Below are positions 43,799 to 52,500 of a DNA stretch of 64,000 nucleotides, one piece after another. The translations under genes and the position numbers were made by a program. How positions within the stretch are numbered: position 1 is the stretch's first letter; each line of letters begins with the position of its first letter. The stretch covers positions 9,895 through 73,894 of the forward strand of contig DUDS01000029.1 in the NCBI GenBank assembly GCA_004769085.1. Direction: 5' to 3'. Source of the stretch: Candidatus Melainabacteria bacterium SSGW_16 (GTDB taxonomy: Bacteria; Cyanobacteriota; Vampirovibrionia; 2-02-FULL-35-15). The notes beneath the pieces are model-generated. The model did no database searches and was not told the DNA's origin. It worked only from the letters and a program-made list of their open reading frames with translations.

Positions 43799-44420
43799 TT
43801 ACTGCTCGCTGAACAACCATTGGTTTGTCCAGGTACGGACTTAATACTTCCTGCAATCTTCCCCTTGCCCGTGCAATTCTACTCTTTACTGTTCCAAGCT
43901 CACATCCTATTACCTGAGCTATTTCTTCATAACTAAGTCCCTGCAATTCTCGCAGGACGATAGCAGTTCTGAACTGTTCCGGTAACTGAGCCATTGCTTT
44001 CTTTATAAACTGATCCAGTTCCTGCACAAGAGATACTTCATCCGGTTTTAAAGAAGGATCCGGTATTTCCCTGACCAAATCCGACTCACCATGTTCACTC
44101 TCTATTGGAGCATCTATTGACACTGTCGGCAGACGCCTTGGTCTTCGTCTTAATTCATCATAAAACAAATTCACGACTATCTGGTTCAGCCATGATCTGA
44201 ATGTTTTAGGATTTCTTAAGGAGTTAATTCCTCTATATACTCTAATAAACACTTCCTGAGCAAGATCGGAATTATCACTCCAGTCAGGAGCTAACTGATA
44301 AAGCATGGAAAAAACTGATCTCTGATATTTTTTTACAAGGCATTCCATTGCTTCCCTGTCACCCGATTGGCATGCAATTACAAGTTCTTCATCTGCAAAG
44401 TGGCTTGAATATTTACTCAT
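43779..44420 (-). CDS. ECF-type RNA polymerase sigma factor
   Basis: 213 residues. Region 2 is VKKYQRSVFSMLYQLAPDWSDNSDLAQEVFIRVYRGINSL, with FRSWLNQIVVNLFYDELRRRPRR. Region 4 is LPEQFRTAIVLRELQGLSYEEIAQVIGCELGTVKSRIARARGRL, a helix-turn-helix for -35 recognition. The insertion APDWSDNSD in region 2 is like cyanobacterial group 3 sigma factors (SigG type) as I remember them. It is followed by a zinc-finger anti-sigma candidate, overlapping 20 bases. The 655-base region upstream contains strong inverted repeats that may control it. Confidence 0.93.
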   Translation of the reverse strand: MSKYSSHFADEELVIACQSGDREAMECLVKKYQRSVFSMLYQLAPDWSDNSDLAQEVFIRVYRGINSLRNPKTFRSWLNQIVVNLFYDELRRRPRRLPTVSIDAPIESEHGESDLVREIPDPSLKPDEVSLVQELDQFIKKAMAQLPEQFRTAIVLRELQGLSYEEIAQVIGCELGTVKSRIARARGRLQEVLSPYLDKPMVVQRAVNDSNGN

Positions 44421-44541
44421 TTATTCCTCATTATTATTTAAATTATCTAAAATTAAAATCTTCGTAATCTAATTTTCTTTTCCGGAACCATATGCTGATT
44501 ATTATCATCTATCTTGCAATTTTATAAAAGATCGTCAATGA

Positions 44542-44618
44542 GCTTGTTTTACAAACCTTTAGGTTCGGCCAAAAATAAAACAAATGGCCGAATTAGGCCT
44601 AAATAATGCAAAACAAGC
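44542..44618. repeat. Extended hairpin upstream of the ECF sigma gene
   Basis: Outer arms GCTTGTTTT (44542-44550) and AAAACAAGC (44610-44618) pair perfectly. A second layer pairs TTTAGG (44558-44563) with CCTAAA (44598-44603), and TTCGGCC (44564-44570) with GGCCGAA (44586-44592). The result is a stem-loop of about 77 bases. It is 122 bases upstream of the sigma start codon, within a plausible leader or promoter region. Confidence 0.75.
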
Positions 44619-44715
44619 AGTTAAATATGTGCCATAAATATGTAATTAAGCAGACGAAAGGAAATTTAATAAGTGGTTAAAAAAATAAAGTGTCCTGTAA
44701 AATTACTTAATAAAT

Positions 44716-44815
44716 AAACTGACTTTCTTAGAATTGGCTATCCTTGACACAAACAACAGGGTATTAAGCCGATTTTTGACTTCATCACCAGTTGTCAGAC
44801 TTAGAAAGTCAGTTT
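44716..44815. repeat. 16-base inverted repeat with a ~68-base centre
   Basis: AAACTGACTTTCTTAG (44716-44731) and CTTAGAAAGTCAGTTT (44800-44815) are inverted copies with one mismatch. Each is followed, or in the first case overlapped, by the direct repeat GAATTGGCT (44731-44739 and 44816-44824). Inverted arms plus a direct flank of nine bases resembles a small inserted element with a target duplication, though partial overlap with the arm makes this uncertain. Confidence 0.65.
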
Positions 44816-44826
44816 GAATTGGCTTG

Positions 44827-44879
44827 CTTATATCCCTCTAGGCAAGTCTCGGGGTTTTACGCTTCGCTCAATATAAGGC
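44827..44879. repeat. Nested palindrome island E
   Basis: CTTATAT (44827-44833) pairs with ATATAAG (44871-44877). CTTGC (44823-44827) pairs with GCAAG (44842-44846). The centre contains ACGCTTCGCTC, a word shared in kind with islands A to D. This is the weakest member of the group. Confidence 0.45.
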
Positions 44880-45075
44880 TTAAGAAGAAGAAAAATCACC
44901 TAATAGTGCTAACTCTACAATAAATGAAAAAACATCGTAATGAATTATTAACAAACCATCAAAATTAAGAATGCTTATGTTAAAGCCTCTTCTCTTTGTG
45001 GAATTAGAAACATGTCCGGGGTTAAGTAGCAGTTATCACCCAACTAATTATTAATAACAGCAAGGACTACAAATC

Positions 45076-45393
45076 ATGAAATTAGAAGTACAGGACAAGG
45101 AAGATAAATTATTTGTAAAAATCGGTGGCCAACTTCTGTATAGTGAAGCAGATCACTTTAAAGAAGAGGTTTTACCAAAAATTGGTCAGCACAGTATTGT
45201 CACACTTGACTGTGAAGATCTTCAGTTCATCGACAGTGCCGGTACCGGAGCAATTGTTCGCCTATGGAAAGAATGCAGGATGGTTGGAGCTGAACTTGAA
45301 CTAATAAAAGTAATCCCTGAAGTTCAAAAACTGCTTCATCTTACAAGATTACATCAGTTAGCAAGGGTAACAGGGATAGATGATGCTGCTTAA
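45076..45393 (+). CDS. STAS-domain anti-sigma factor antagonist
   Basis: 105 residues, a single STAS domain of SpoIIAA/RsbV type. The key segment is LQFIDSAGTGAIVRLWKECR, with the phosphorylatable Ser in DSAGTG. Dephosphorylated STAS binds the HATPase-type kinase and releases its sigma factor or other partner. It is 31 bases upstream of the phosphatase/kinase gene, so the pair forms one operon. AAGGA lies about eleven bases before the ATG. The nearby ECF sigma factor is not of the type normally released by this kind of switch. Confidence 0.93.
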   Translation: MKLEVQDKEDKLFVKIGGQLLYSEADHFKEEVLPKIGQHSIVTLDCEDLQFIDSAGTGAIVRLWKECRMVGAELELIKVIPEVQKLLHLTRLHQLARVTGIDDAA

Positions 45394-45424
45394 GATTTAA
45401 AATAAAATGACTTAGATATATTAA

Positions 45425-47881
45425 ATGAAACAAGATGAAGGTAAAAGTACAAATACAGAATCAAGTAAACTAAATGACATGCAGTCCTGCACATCTGAGG
45501 TTTACAGACTACAGAAACAACTTGAAACTGAAAGAAAAGCAGCAGCAAACAAGGAAAAAATTCTAAATCAGAGTCTGCAGGAAAGTAACCAGATGTCTGC
45601 ACATCTGCAGCAGATGACTCATTCTCTGGCAAAAGAAAGAAAAGATGCACTTGAAAAATCAGGGAGTGAGAGACTTCTCTGGAAATTAATTGAAAGAATA
45701 AACTCAACTTTTGACCTTGAGCACATTCTCCAGGCAACAGTTGATGAACTTGGTCATTATTTTAAAGTAAGCAGATGTGGAATTATAATCCCTAATTATT
45801 CATCAAACAAAGATCTTGTGAGAGAGTTTGCATCAGGTGAATGGAAAAGGAAGAAAGAAACCTATTCCCAGGTAAGCTTGTCAGCATTATATAAAATCGT
45901 TACAGATACATTGAAACCATTGATAATTAACGACACTATCACCCATGAAATTACCTCAGGTCACCTTAGTGAAGACTTACGTTCAATACTAATGGCTCCA
46001 TTGATCCAGCATAACAATGAACTGGTAGGTGTTGTATATCTTCATCAGTGCAGAAACCAAAGGAGCTGGACTGAACATGAATTACAAATACTTCAGTCAG
46101 CGGCAAATCCAATTGCAACAGCAGTAGAAAAATCAAAACTCTTCAATAAGGCAAAGTCATGGGCATCAAGAGAAAAACTCTTGAACAGGCTTACTTCAAG
46201 GATTCGCGGAACCTTAAATATTAATGTTATTCTTGAAAGAACCGTTGCAGAACTGGGTCAGGCACTACAGGCAAGCAGATGTTTTATTAACACAATTGAC
46301 CATAAGACAAATCGCGAAAAAATATCGCATGAATATTGTGCAAACAAAACTAAACCACTAGGTGTTGGAAAAGAGAATCCGCTTATCATAAACAAAATTA
46401 CCGAAAAAAATGATGAATCTATTTCAATAACAGATATCCGTAATGAGCCCAGACTTGCAAGACTAAATGAAAAAGAAGTTGAACACTTATATAAAATTGG
46501 GACAAGAGGTTATCTGGCCGTCCCTATAACCTTCCAGAGAAATTCCTTCGGCTGGCTATGTTTTCATCAGTGTGATGTCCCTCGGAATTGGACCAGTGAA
46601 GAAATATCTTTTATACAGTCTGTTGCAAGTCAGGTAGGTGTAGCAATTAATCAGGCGGAAATGGTCGGTAAACTAACTGAGTACCAGACAAAACTCTCCA
46701 GGGAACTAAAACAGGCTGCTCAACTCCAGTCAATTTTGCTAAGTGCAGGATCTGATACAAGCAAAAATTTATCAATAGCAGTTTCATATCATCCACACCA
46801 CAATGTTTCTGGGGATTTTTACTGGATTTCTGAACTTGCTCCACATAAAATCGGTATTTTAATTGGTGATGTATCAGGAAAAGGACCAGCTGCAGCATTA
46901 CTTACTGGATACATAATAGGAGAAATGAAAAGCTTATTGGAAAACCAGGATACTTCATGGCATCCTGAAGCATTTTTAACTGCTTTAAGCAACTCAATTT
47001 ACGAACAAAACCAGTATTCTGATTTTTATGCAACAGCCTGGTATGGAATTTACGATCTCATTGAAGGAAAAATAACCTGTTCAAATGCAGGACATCCTTC
47101 ACCTGTCATTATTCACGACGATACAATAGGAAAAATATCAGATGACCCAGGTGTACCTCTTGGACTTTTATCTGTCCAGGATGCAGCAGGTGATTATACT
47201 ATAAAAGAATTTCCATTTAAAGTTGGGGATAGAATGTTTATTTTCACAGATGGTTTAACTGAGCAAAGACAGCTTGACGGAAAATTTGTGCCTGAAAACT
47301 GGATAAATGAAGTGCTTAAATCACACGCAAAATACAAATTAACTGAACTGCCTGAAATGCTGATAAAACAATTAAATATATACAGTAAAGGAGCCACACA
47401 GGATGATGACAGGCTGGTTGTAGCAGTAGAAATGCCTGAAATTAATATTATGAAGTTTGATAATGATAACCAGGATTACTTAAATACCAAGATAAAAGTT
47501 ATCCTGGATGATGCTATCTCAAATGGTTTACCCAAGAACATGGAACCTGGTTTAAAGCTTGGACTAGTTGAAACGCTTTATAATTCATTCAGGCACGGAC
47601 TCGGAAAAGTACCCGCCGAAGGCGGGTCCGCCTCAGGAGGAAAAGATAAAAATACAATTGTAACACTTGCTTGGTGGATTAAAAATAATTCAATTTCATT
47701 TACAATAAAGGATCCTGGTCCTGGTTTTAACTGGCAGTCAAAAATTAAAAACATAAAAAAGATCAAGGAAGTAGACACATTGGAAGAAGGCGGGAGAGGG
47801 TTACCGCTATTATTTGAGATTTTTAATAAGGTTGTATGGAATCCAGACGGGAATGAAATTGGTTTAACAATGCTCTGGTAA
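45425..47881 (+). CDS. GAF-GAF-PP2C-HATPase partner-switching phosphatase/kinase
   Basis: 818 residues. A coiled coil (~15-75) precedes GAF 1 (~78-240) and GAF 2 (~250-415). A SpoIIE-type PP2C domain follows (~430-640), with IGDVSGKGPAAALL, FTDGLTE and DDRLVVAVE as metal-binding motifs. A C-terminal HATPase domain (~670-818) has ETLYNSFRHG (N box), DPGPGF and GGRGLPL. So phosphatase (RsbU-like) and kinase (RsbW-like) activities for the STAS protein upstream are joined in one chain, with two ligand-sensing GAFs. A GC-rich two-hairpin motif is read in frame at residues ~729-740, between the N box and the next strand. Probably cytosolic. Confidence 0.93.
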   Translation: MKQDEGKSTNTESSKLNDMQSCTSEVYRLQKQLETERKAAANKEKILNQSLQESNQMSAHLQQMTHSLAKERKDALEKSGSERLLWKLIERINSTFDLEHILQATVDELGHYFKVSRCGIIIPNYSSNKDLVREFASGEWKRKKETYSQVSLSALYKIVTDTLKPLIINDTITHEITSGHLSEDLRSILMAPLIQHNNELVGVVYLHQCRNQRSWTEHELQILQSAANPIATAVEKSKLFNKAKSWASREKLLNRLTSRIRGTLNINVILERTVAELGQALQASRCFINTIDHKTNREKISHEYCANKTKPLGVGKENPLIINKITEKNDESISITDIRNEPRLARLNEKEVEHLYKIGTRGYLAVPITFQRNSFGWLCFHQCDVPRNWTSEEISFIQSVASQVGVAINQAEMVGKLTEYQTKLSRELKQAAQLQSILLSAGSDTSKNLSIAVSYHPHHNVSGDFYWISELAPHKIGILIGDVSGKGPAAALLTGYIIGEMKSLLENQDTSWHPEAFLTALSNSIYEQNQYSDFYATAWYGIYDLIEGKITCSNAGHPSPVIIHDDTIGKISDDPGVPLGLLSVQDAAGDYTIKEFPFKVGDRMFIFTDGLTEQRQLDGKFVPENWINEVLKSHAKYKLTELPEMLIKQLNIYSKGATQDDDRLVVAVEMPEINIMKFDNDNQDYLNTKIKVILDDAISNGLPKNMEPGLKLGLVETLYNSFRHGLGKVPAEGGSASGGKDKNTIVTLAWWIKNNSISFTIKDPGPGFNWQSKIKNIKKIKEVDTLEEGGRGLPLLFEIFNKVVWNPDGNEIGLTMLW
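47611..47641. repeat. GC-rich double-hairpin inside the HATPase coding sequence
   Basis: ACCCGCC (47611-47617) pairs perfectly with GGCGGGT (47621-47627) across GAA. TCCGCC (47627-47632) then pairs with GGAGGA (47636-47641) with one mismatch. Translated in frame it gives a Gly/Ser/Ala-rich loop (VPAEGGSASGG). The motif is strikingly GC-rich against its surroundings. It looks like a small palindromic element inserted in frame. Confidence 0.75.
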
Positions 47882-47893
47882 GTTTTTTTACAC

Positions 47894-47925
47894 AGGTGGC
47901 TCGCTCATAATGAGACTCGCCACCT
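47894..47925 (+). terminator. Hairpin after the partner-switching operon
   Basis: AGGTGGC (47894-47900) pairs with GCCACCT (47919-47925), with CTCAT/ATGAG pairing inside. It begins thirteen bases after the stop codon. A T-run is lacking on the 3' side, so intrinsic termination is only possible. The next gene, murD, is on the same strand. Confidence 0.45.
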
Positions 47926-47965
47926 TTCCATAGTGCACTTATTAAAGATTAAATTTAACGGTATA

Positions 47966-47997
47966 AAGGTTTTGCCAAATAAATTGGACAAAACCTT
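47966..47997 (+). terminator. Second hairpin before murD
   Basis: AAGGTTTTG (47966-47974) and CAAAACCTT (47989-47997) are perfect nine-base arms, and CCAA/TTGG continues the stem inward. It is followed by mixed sequence and not by a T-run. It may stabilise the 3' end of the upstream message or lie in the murD leader. Confidence 0.45.
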
Positions 47998-48071
47998 CCT
48001 AGTAAAGTGATTTTTAGTTGTTCAGCTATATGCCTGAGTAATTATGATAAATCACATGATAAATTTAGTAT

Positions 48072-49472
48072 GTGGATCTTAAAAACCTTTCAGATAAAAC
48101 TGTACTGATACTTGGAGCAGGTAAAACAGGAATTGCAACAGCAAATTTCCTTCTGGGCAAAGCCGGCAATATTCTTTTAAGCGAAAAGAAAGAAATTGAA
48201 AGTAAATCCTCACCTGACATTGATGGACTGAAAAAGGCAGGAGTAAAAACGGAATTCGGTATTAATTCTGATAACTTTATTAACAAAGCTGACTTAGTAA
48301 TTATTAGTCCTGGAATAAGTCCAGAGTCTGAAATTGTAAAAAAAATAATCAGACTAGGAATTCCACTGGTGTCTGATATTGAACTTGCAAAAAGTTACAC
48401 TACCAAGCCAATCATTGCTATAACAGGTACAAACGGAAAAACTACAACATGCAGCCTGATTACACACATATTAAAATCTGCTGATAAAAAAGCTTTATCA
48501 TGTGGAAACATTGGTACACCTTTTATTGAAGCAGTTGGTAATAAAGATAAGGAAACAGATTATTATGTGCTTGAGGTAAGTTCATTTCAGATTTTTTACA
48601 GTCCAACCCTGTGCTGTGATATAGCAATCTGCCTGAATATAACACCTGACCATATAGAATGGCACGGAAATCTGGAGAACTATATAGAAGCAAAACATAA
48701 ACTATTTACCCAGCAAAAACCAAATTGCTGGTCTATCCTTAATTTTAATGATCCGGTATTAAGGAAATTTAGTGTGCCTGGAAATCTTTTTTATTTTTCC
48801 TCTGATTTAAGAGAAAAGAATGTGCTTGATTCATACAAATATTTTGCATATCTTGAAAACGATTTTTTAAAAGTAAGTATTAATAATAAAGTACAAGAGG
48901 TAATCAACAAAAATCAGTTAAGAATTATCGGCATGCATAATATTGAAAATGCTCTGGCTAGTATTGCAGCTGGATATATCCTTAAAGTTGATACTTCCTC
49001 CAAAATATCTGAAGGATTAAAAACTTTTGAGGGTGTTGAACACAGGCTTGAGTTTGTAAAAAAGATACAGGGTAAAGACTTCTATAACGATTCAAAAGCA
49101 ACAAATCCTGAAGCAACAATTAAAGCAATTGAAGCACTTGGTCTGTCTGGTAATAAACGAATTACATTAATACTTGGCGGTCGTGACAAAAATACATCAT
49201 TAAATGAAATGATTCAGTCTGTTAAAAATTATGTAACGGATGTAATTTTGTTTGGGGAAGCAAAAGAAAGGTTTAATAAAGAACTAGCCAAAAACAACTT
49301 TAATAATTTGCATACTGTCAGCAACCTGAGTGAAGCAGTATCAGCTTCGTTAGGATCTAAAACAGATATAGTCTTATTTTCTCCAGCATGTGCTAGTTTT
49401 GATATGTTTAAAAACTATGAAGAAAGAGGACACATTTTTAAAGAGCTCGTGGGAGAGATTAAAATTAATTGA
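48072..49472 (+). CDS. murD: UDP-N-acetylmuramoylalanine--D-glutamate ligase
   Basis: 466 residues from a GTG at 48072; the ATG two bases earlier is out of frame. Motifs are VLILGAGKTGIATANFLL, ISPGISPESEIV, the ATP loop AITGTNGKTTTCSLI, VLEVSSFQIF, NITPDHIEWHGNLENYI and [39 protein letters not shown] closes it. MurD adds D-Glu to UDP-MurNAc-L-Ala in the cytoplasm. ftsW overlaps its 3' end by 56 bases, as in many division/cell-wall clusters. Confidence 0.97.
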   Translation: MDLKNLSDKTVLILGAGKTGIATANFLLGKAGNILLSEKKEIESKSSPDIDGLKKAGVKTEFGINSDNFINKADLVIISPGISPESEIVKKIIRLGIPLVSDIELAKSYTTKPIIAITGTNGKTTTCSLITHILKSADKKALSCGNIGTPFIEAVGNKDKETDYYVLEVSSFQIFYSPTLCCDIAICLNITPDHIEWHGNLENYIEAKHKLFTQQKPNCWSILNFNDPVLRKFSVPGNLFYFSSDLREKNVLDSYKYFAYLENDFLKVSINNKVQEVINKNQLRIIGMHNIENALASIAAGYILKVDTSSKISEGLKTFEGVEHRLEFVKKIQGKDFYNDSKATNPEATIKAIEALGLSGNKRITLILGGRDKNTSLNEMIQSVKNYVTDVILFGEAKERFNKELAKNNFNNLHTVSNLSEAVSASLGSKTDIVLFSPACASFDMFKNYEERGHIFKELVGEIKIN

Positions 49473-50565
49473 CTTATTTTTTCTTCAGCTAACCGTAGCA
49501 TTAGTATGCATTGGTCTTTTGTTTGCTTTTTCAAGCAGCGCATATCTGTCCTTTAGTCTCACAAAAAACTTCTGGTTTCTTGGATTCAAGCAATTATTGG
49601 CATTTATCATGGGGATGGCTTTATTTATTTTATTTTTTAGAATGAACTACAAAAAATGGTATAACACAACCTGGTTTATTGCACTTTCTTTACTTGTAAT
49701 TATGGGGCTTATGCTTTATACACCAATAGGAAAAGTTACAGGTGGTTCCAGGCGATGGATTGATCTTGTAATTTTTCAGTTTCAGCCTGCAGAGGTTGTG
49801 AAGTTCTCTGTAATACTCCTTATGGCAAGATTCCTTACAAAATATAACTGGAAAATATTTAAATCCTATTACTATCTTTTACTTGCATTCATCCTGATTG
49901 GACTGGTTTTTAAACAGCCGGATCTGGGATCTGCTGTAATTTTATTCCTGGTTCTTATAGAGATGCTTTTCATGTTTGGCTTTCCTTCTTGGCTTATAAT
50001 TTTACTTTTAGCAACCGCTTGCTCAGCGGCTTATTTCAAAATAACATCTACCCCATATCAGGCAGAAAGAATTTATTTCTGGCTTCACCCGGAAGAAGAT
50101 CCTTCATTTAAAGGTTTTAACATTATTCAGTCCAGATATGCCCTTGCATTAGGAGGGTTATTCGGCACAGGATTCGGGAACTCATTCCAGAAGCAGGGTA
50201 ATCTTCCTGTCCCCCATTCAGACTTTATTTTTGCAGTTATGGCTGAAGAAATCGGCTTCTTTGGCGTACTTGCAGTTCTGATACTTTATCTTACATGGAT
50301 ACTGCGTGGAATATTTCTTGTTAATAAAACAAAAAATAAATATGGAAGAATACTGGGAAGCAGCATCATTTTTCTAATTGCCACACAAGCAGTAGTAAAC
50401 ATCTCTGTTGCAAGCGGGTTGTTTCCTGTCACAGGAGTAACATTACCTTTTTTCAGCTGCGGAGGGACTTCCCTGGTGGTAACTCTTTCAATGTGTGGAG
50501 TTTTATTTAATATACTTTCTGCTCAAAATGAGGAGATTGAAAAAGATTATGTTTCCCTGTTCTGA
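49417..50565 (+). CDS. ftsW: Peptidoglycan glycosyltransferase FtsW (SEDS family)
   Basis: 382 residues from the ATG at 49417, overlapping murD by 56 bases; a GTG at 49390 would add nine residues. Ten membrane segments are visible. Family markers are the GGSRRWIDL segment, [23 protein letters not shown] and the periplasmic [18 protein letters not shown], which holds the catalytic Asp in SEDS proteins. [15 protein letters not shown] is also typical. It polymerises lipid II at the septum with PBP3. Its position directly after murD supports FtsW rather than RodA. The 3' end overlaps fabZ by 19 bases in convergent orientation. Confidence 0.93.
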   Translation: MKKEDTFLKSSWERLKLIDLFFLQLTVALVCIGLLFAFSSSAYLSFSLTKNFWFLGFKQLLAFIMGMALFILFFRMNYKKWYNTTWFIALSLLVIMGLMLYTPIGKVTGGSRRWIDLVIFQFQPAEVVKFSVILLMARFLTKYNWKIFKSYYYLLLAFILIGLVFKQPDLGSAVILFLVLIEMLFMFGFPSWLIILLLATACSAAYFKITSTPYQAERIYFWLHPEEDPSFKGFNIIQSRYALALGGLFGTGFGNSFQKQGNLPVPHSDFIFAVMAEEIGFFGVLAVLILYLTWILRGIFLVNKTKNKYGRILGSSIIFLIATQAVVNISVASGLFPVTGVTLPFFSCGGTSLVVTLSMCGVLFNILSAQNEEIEKDYVSLF

Positions 50566-51014
50566 GGCTTATCAGCAATAGCAAACAATACCTCAGCTTC
50601 TGCAGCAAGTTGATTATCTACTTTGGCTTCAGCTTTAAATTTACCAATAGGACCTTTTAGTTTTAACAGTTCAACATATAATTCAAGTTTGTCACCCGGT
50701 ATAACTGGTTTTTTAAATCTCACATTATCAATTCCTGCAAATAAACCAATCTTTCCTTTGTATTCTTCTTTAACAAGCATTGCAATACAACCAAGCTGTG
50801 CCAGTGCTTCAATAATAAGAACACCTGGCATTATTGGGTTTCCAGGAAAATGTCCCTGAAAAAAAGGTTCATTAGTAGTAACATTCTTATAACCGCTTGC
50901 TTTAATCCCTGGTTCAAGGAATGTAATCCTGTCAACAAGCAAAAAAGGGTACCTATGAGGTATTATTTCTCTGATTTTGTTTATATCCAGAATTGTCTCT
51001 ATTGCAGCATTCAT
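50547..51014 (-). CDS. fabZ: (3R)-hydroxyacyl-ACP dehydratase FabZ
   Basis: 155 residues from the ATG at 51014. The hot-dog fold motif is [12 protein letters not shown] with catalytic His, then [25 protein letters not shown] with catalytic Glu, the FabZ consensus. It dehydrates 3-hydroxyacyl-ACP in fatty acid elongation. No lpxA/lpxD/lpxC neighbours are present. The start region contains a palindrome, GCTAA-n5-TTAGC, just upstream on the coding strand, which could be an operator. The 3' end overlaps ftsW. Confidence 0.95.
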   Translation of the reverse strand: MNAAIETILDINKIREIIPHRYPFLLVDRITFLEPGIKASGYKNVTTNEPFFQGHFPGNPIMPGVLIIEALAQLGCIAMLVKEEYKGKIGLFAGIDNVRFKKPVIPGDKLELYVELLKLKGPIGKFKAEAKVDNQLAAEAEVLFAIADKPQNRET

Positions 51015-51091
51015 AGCTAAATATGTTAGCACAGAGATATAAAAATTCAGTAATTCGAAAATGCAAAAACCACATAATATAGAATATTCAT

Positions 51092-52042
51092 ATGGTTACA
51101 GAACTAAAATCTAATATAGACATTGAAGTTTATCTGGGACAACAAAAAAGTCTCATCGATAAATATTTAAAAAAAATATTTATAGAAAGTAACAATTATA
51201 TTGAACCAAAAGAACTCTGGGATGCCATAAGATACTCACTGCTTGATGGTGGAAAAAGAATCAGGAGCATATTATGCCTTGCAAGCTATGAAACCGTTAG
51301 TCCGGACAAAACACACCTCGATGACTGTCTTACTGCCTGCGCATCAATAGAACTAATACATGCAATGAGTTTAATTCATGACGATTTACCAAGTATGGAT
51401 AACGATGACTTAAGACGTGGAAGACCATCCTGTCATAAGGCTTATGGTGAAGCTACAGCAATACTTGCAGGAGATGCAATGCTAAGTTTGGCATTCGAGC
51501 TTATTGTAGAGAATACAAAAACGATTTCAGATTCTCAGAAACTAAAATTAATAAGTGTATTAAGCAAAGCTTTCGGGCTTGGTCTTGTCCCCGGACAAAT
51601 TCTGGATTTAAAGACTTCAGCAACACAGAGATCTAAGTCAAAAATCGAGGAAATTTCAAGACTTAAAACAGCAGAACTAATAAAAGCATCTGTTTTATGT
51701 GGGGTAATTATAGGTTTAAATAACAATAAATCTATTACAGAAAAAGCACTAAATGAAACTATAATAAAGAGCTTTGAGAGGTTTGGAATTAATATAGGAA
51801 TTGCATTTCAAATAATTGATGACATACTTGATGTTACAAGCGACACAAAAACACTGGGAAAAACGTCTGGGAAAGACAGAGACCAGGATAAATCAACTTA
51901 TCCACTAATAATGGGAATTGAAAAATCAAAAAAGATGACAGAAGATCTAATAAAAAAAGCAAAATCTGATCTTGCTGAAACCCCCTTTAATATTTCTCTA
52001 CTGTGTTCAATTTCAGATTTTGTAATTAACAGGATAAATTAA
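51092..52042 (+). CDS. ispA: Polyprenyl synthetase (farnesyl/geranylgeranyl diphosphate synthase)
   Basis: 316 residues. The first Asp-rich motif is [36 protein letters not shown] and the second [35 protein letters not shown] is the isopentenyl diphosphate-binding segment. Chain length cannot be read with certainty: cyanobacterial CrtE has the same pattern as IspA. It condenses IPP with allylic diphosphates for undecaprenyl and other isoprenoids. The divergent-PAP2 gene begins three bases after its stop, an arrangement I associate with cyanobacteria. Confidence 0.93.
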   Translation: MVTELKSNIDIEVYLGQQKSLIDKYLKKIFIESNNYIEPKELWDAIRYSLLDGGKRIRSILCLASYETVSPDKTHLDDCLTACASIELIHAMSLIHDDLPSMDNDDLRRGRPSCHKAYGEATAILAGDAMLSLAFELIVENTKTISDSQKLKLISVLSKAFGLGLVPGQILDLKTSATQRSKSKIEEISRLKTAELIKASVLCGVIIGLNNNKSITEKALNETIIKSFERFGINIGIAFQIIDDILDVTSDTKTLGKTSGKDRDQDKSTYPLIMGIEKSKKMTEDLIKKAKSDLAETPFNISLLCSISDFVINRIN

Positions 52043-52044
52043 AA

Positions 52045-52497
52045 ATGCCTTTAACACTATTAAGCAACAGCGTTGAAATAATCCTTTCTGCAGTAAGTGC
52101 AAATTTCATAGCACAATTTTATAAGTTTATTGTTTTTCTTATTGTTCATCGCCAGATAAATTTCAAGAGACTTTTTCAAACCGGTGGCATGCCCTCAAGT
52201 CACAGTTCATTCATGATGGCAATGGCAACAAGCACAGGATTAATTGACGGGTTTAATTCAGCACTCTTTGCAATAGCTTTTACAATGGCCCTTGTAGTAA
52301 TGTATGATGCTGCAGGTTTAAGACGCGCAGTGGGAAAACAAGCTTCTGTATTAAATCAGATTGTCTCTGAAATATTTTCTGAACACCCAAATCTAAGTAC
52401 CCAGAAATTCAGGGAATTGCTGGGACATACACCAGTAGAAGTTTTTGTCGGAGCAATTCTTGGAGCAGCAGTTGCATCTGGAATTCACGGTTTATAA
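52045..52497 (+). CDS. Divergent PAP2 family (DUF212) membrane protein
   Basis: 150 residues with about four membrane segments. The core LFQTGGMPSSHSSFMMAMATS carries the GMPSSHS motif of PAP2-like phosphatases, and MYDAAGLRRAVGKQASVLNQI then GHTPVEVFVGAILG are the rest of the family signature. The second phosphatase His is in GHTPVEV. It could dephosphorylate an isoprenoid or lipid phosphate, which fits its position directly behind the polyprenyl synthetase, but activity is unproven. Present in cyanobacteria, plants and some firmicutes. Confidence 0.9.
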   Translation: MPLTLLSNSVEIILSAVSANFIAQFYKFIVFLIVHRQINFKRLFQTGGMPSSHSSFMMAMATSTGLIDGFNSALFAIAFTMALVVMYDAAGLRRAVGKQASVLNQIVSEIFSEHPNLSTQKFRELLGHTPVEVFVGAILGAAVASGIHGL

Positions 52498-52500
52498 CTA

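Larger units (their letters stand above)
44421..45075. other. 655-base intergenic region with three palindromic structures
   Basis: This gap lies between the divergent sigma-factor and STAS genes. I see no credible coding frame in it; the longest small frame, about 27 codons near 44970, has no ribosome-binding site. It holds three inverted-repeat structures, listed separately (44542-44618, 44716-44815, 44827-44879). It could contain a small RNA or long regulated leaders for either gene. Confidence 0.6.

Noticed and set aside
43421..44420. RseA-type membrane stress circuit cut by RseP
   Set aside because: The anti-sigma candidate has no membrane segment, so RseP from the distant operon is not a likely protease for it.
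44970..45055. Small frame of about 27 codons upstream of the STAS gene
   Set aside because: No ribosome-binding site and no coding character; the AT-rich gap yields such frames by chance.
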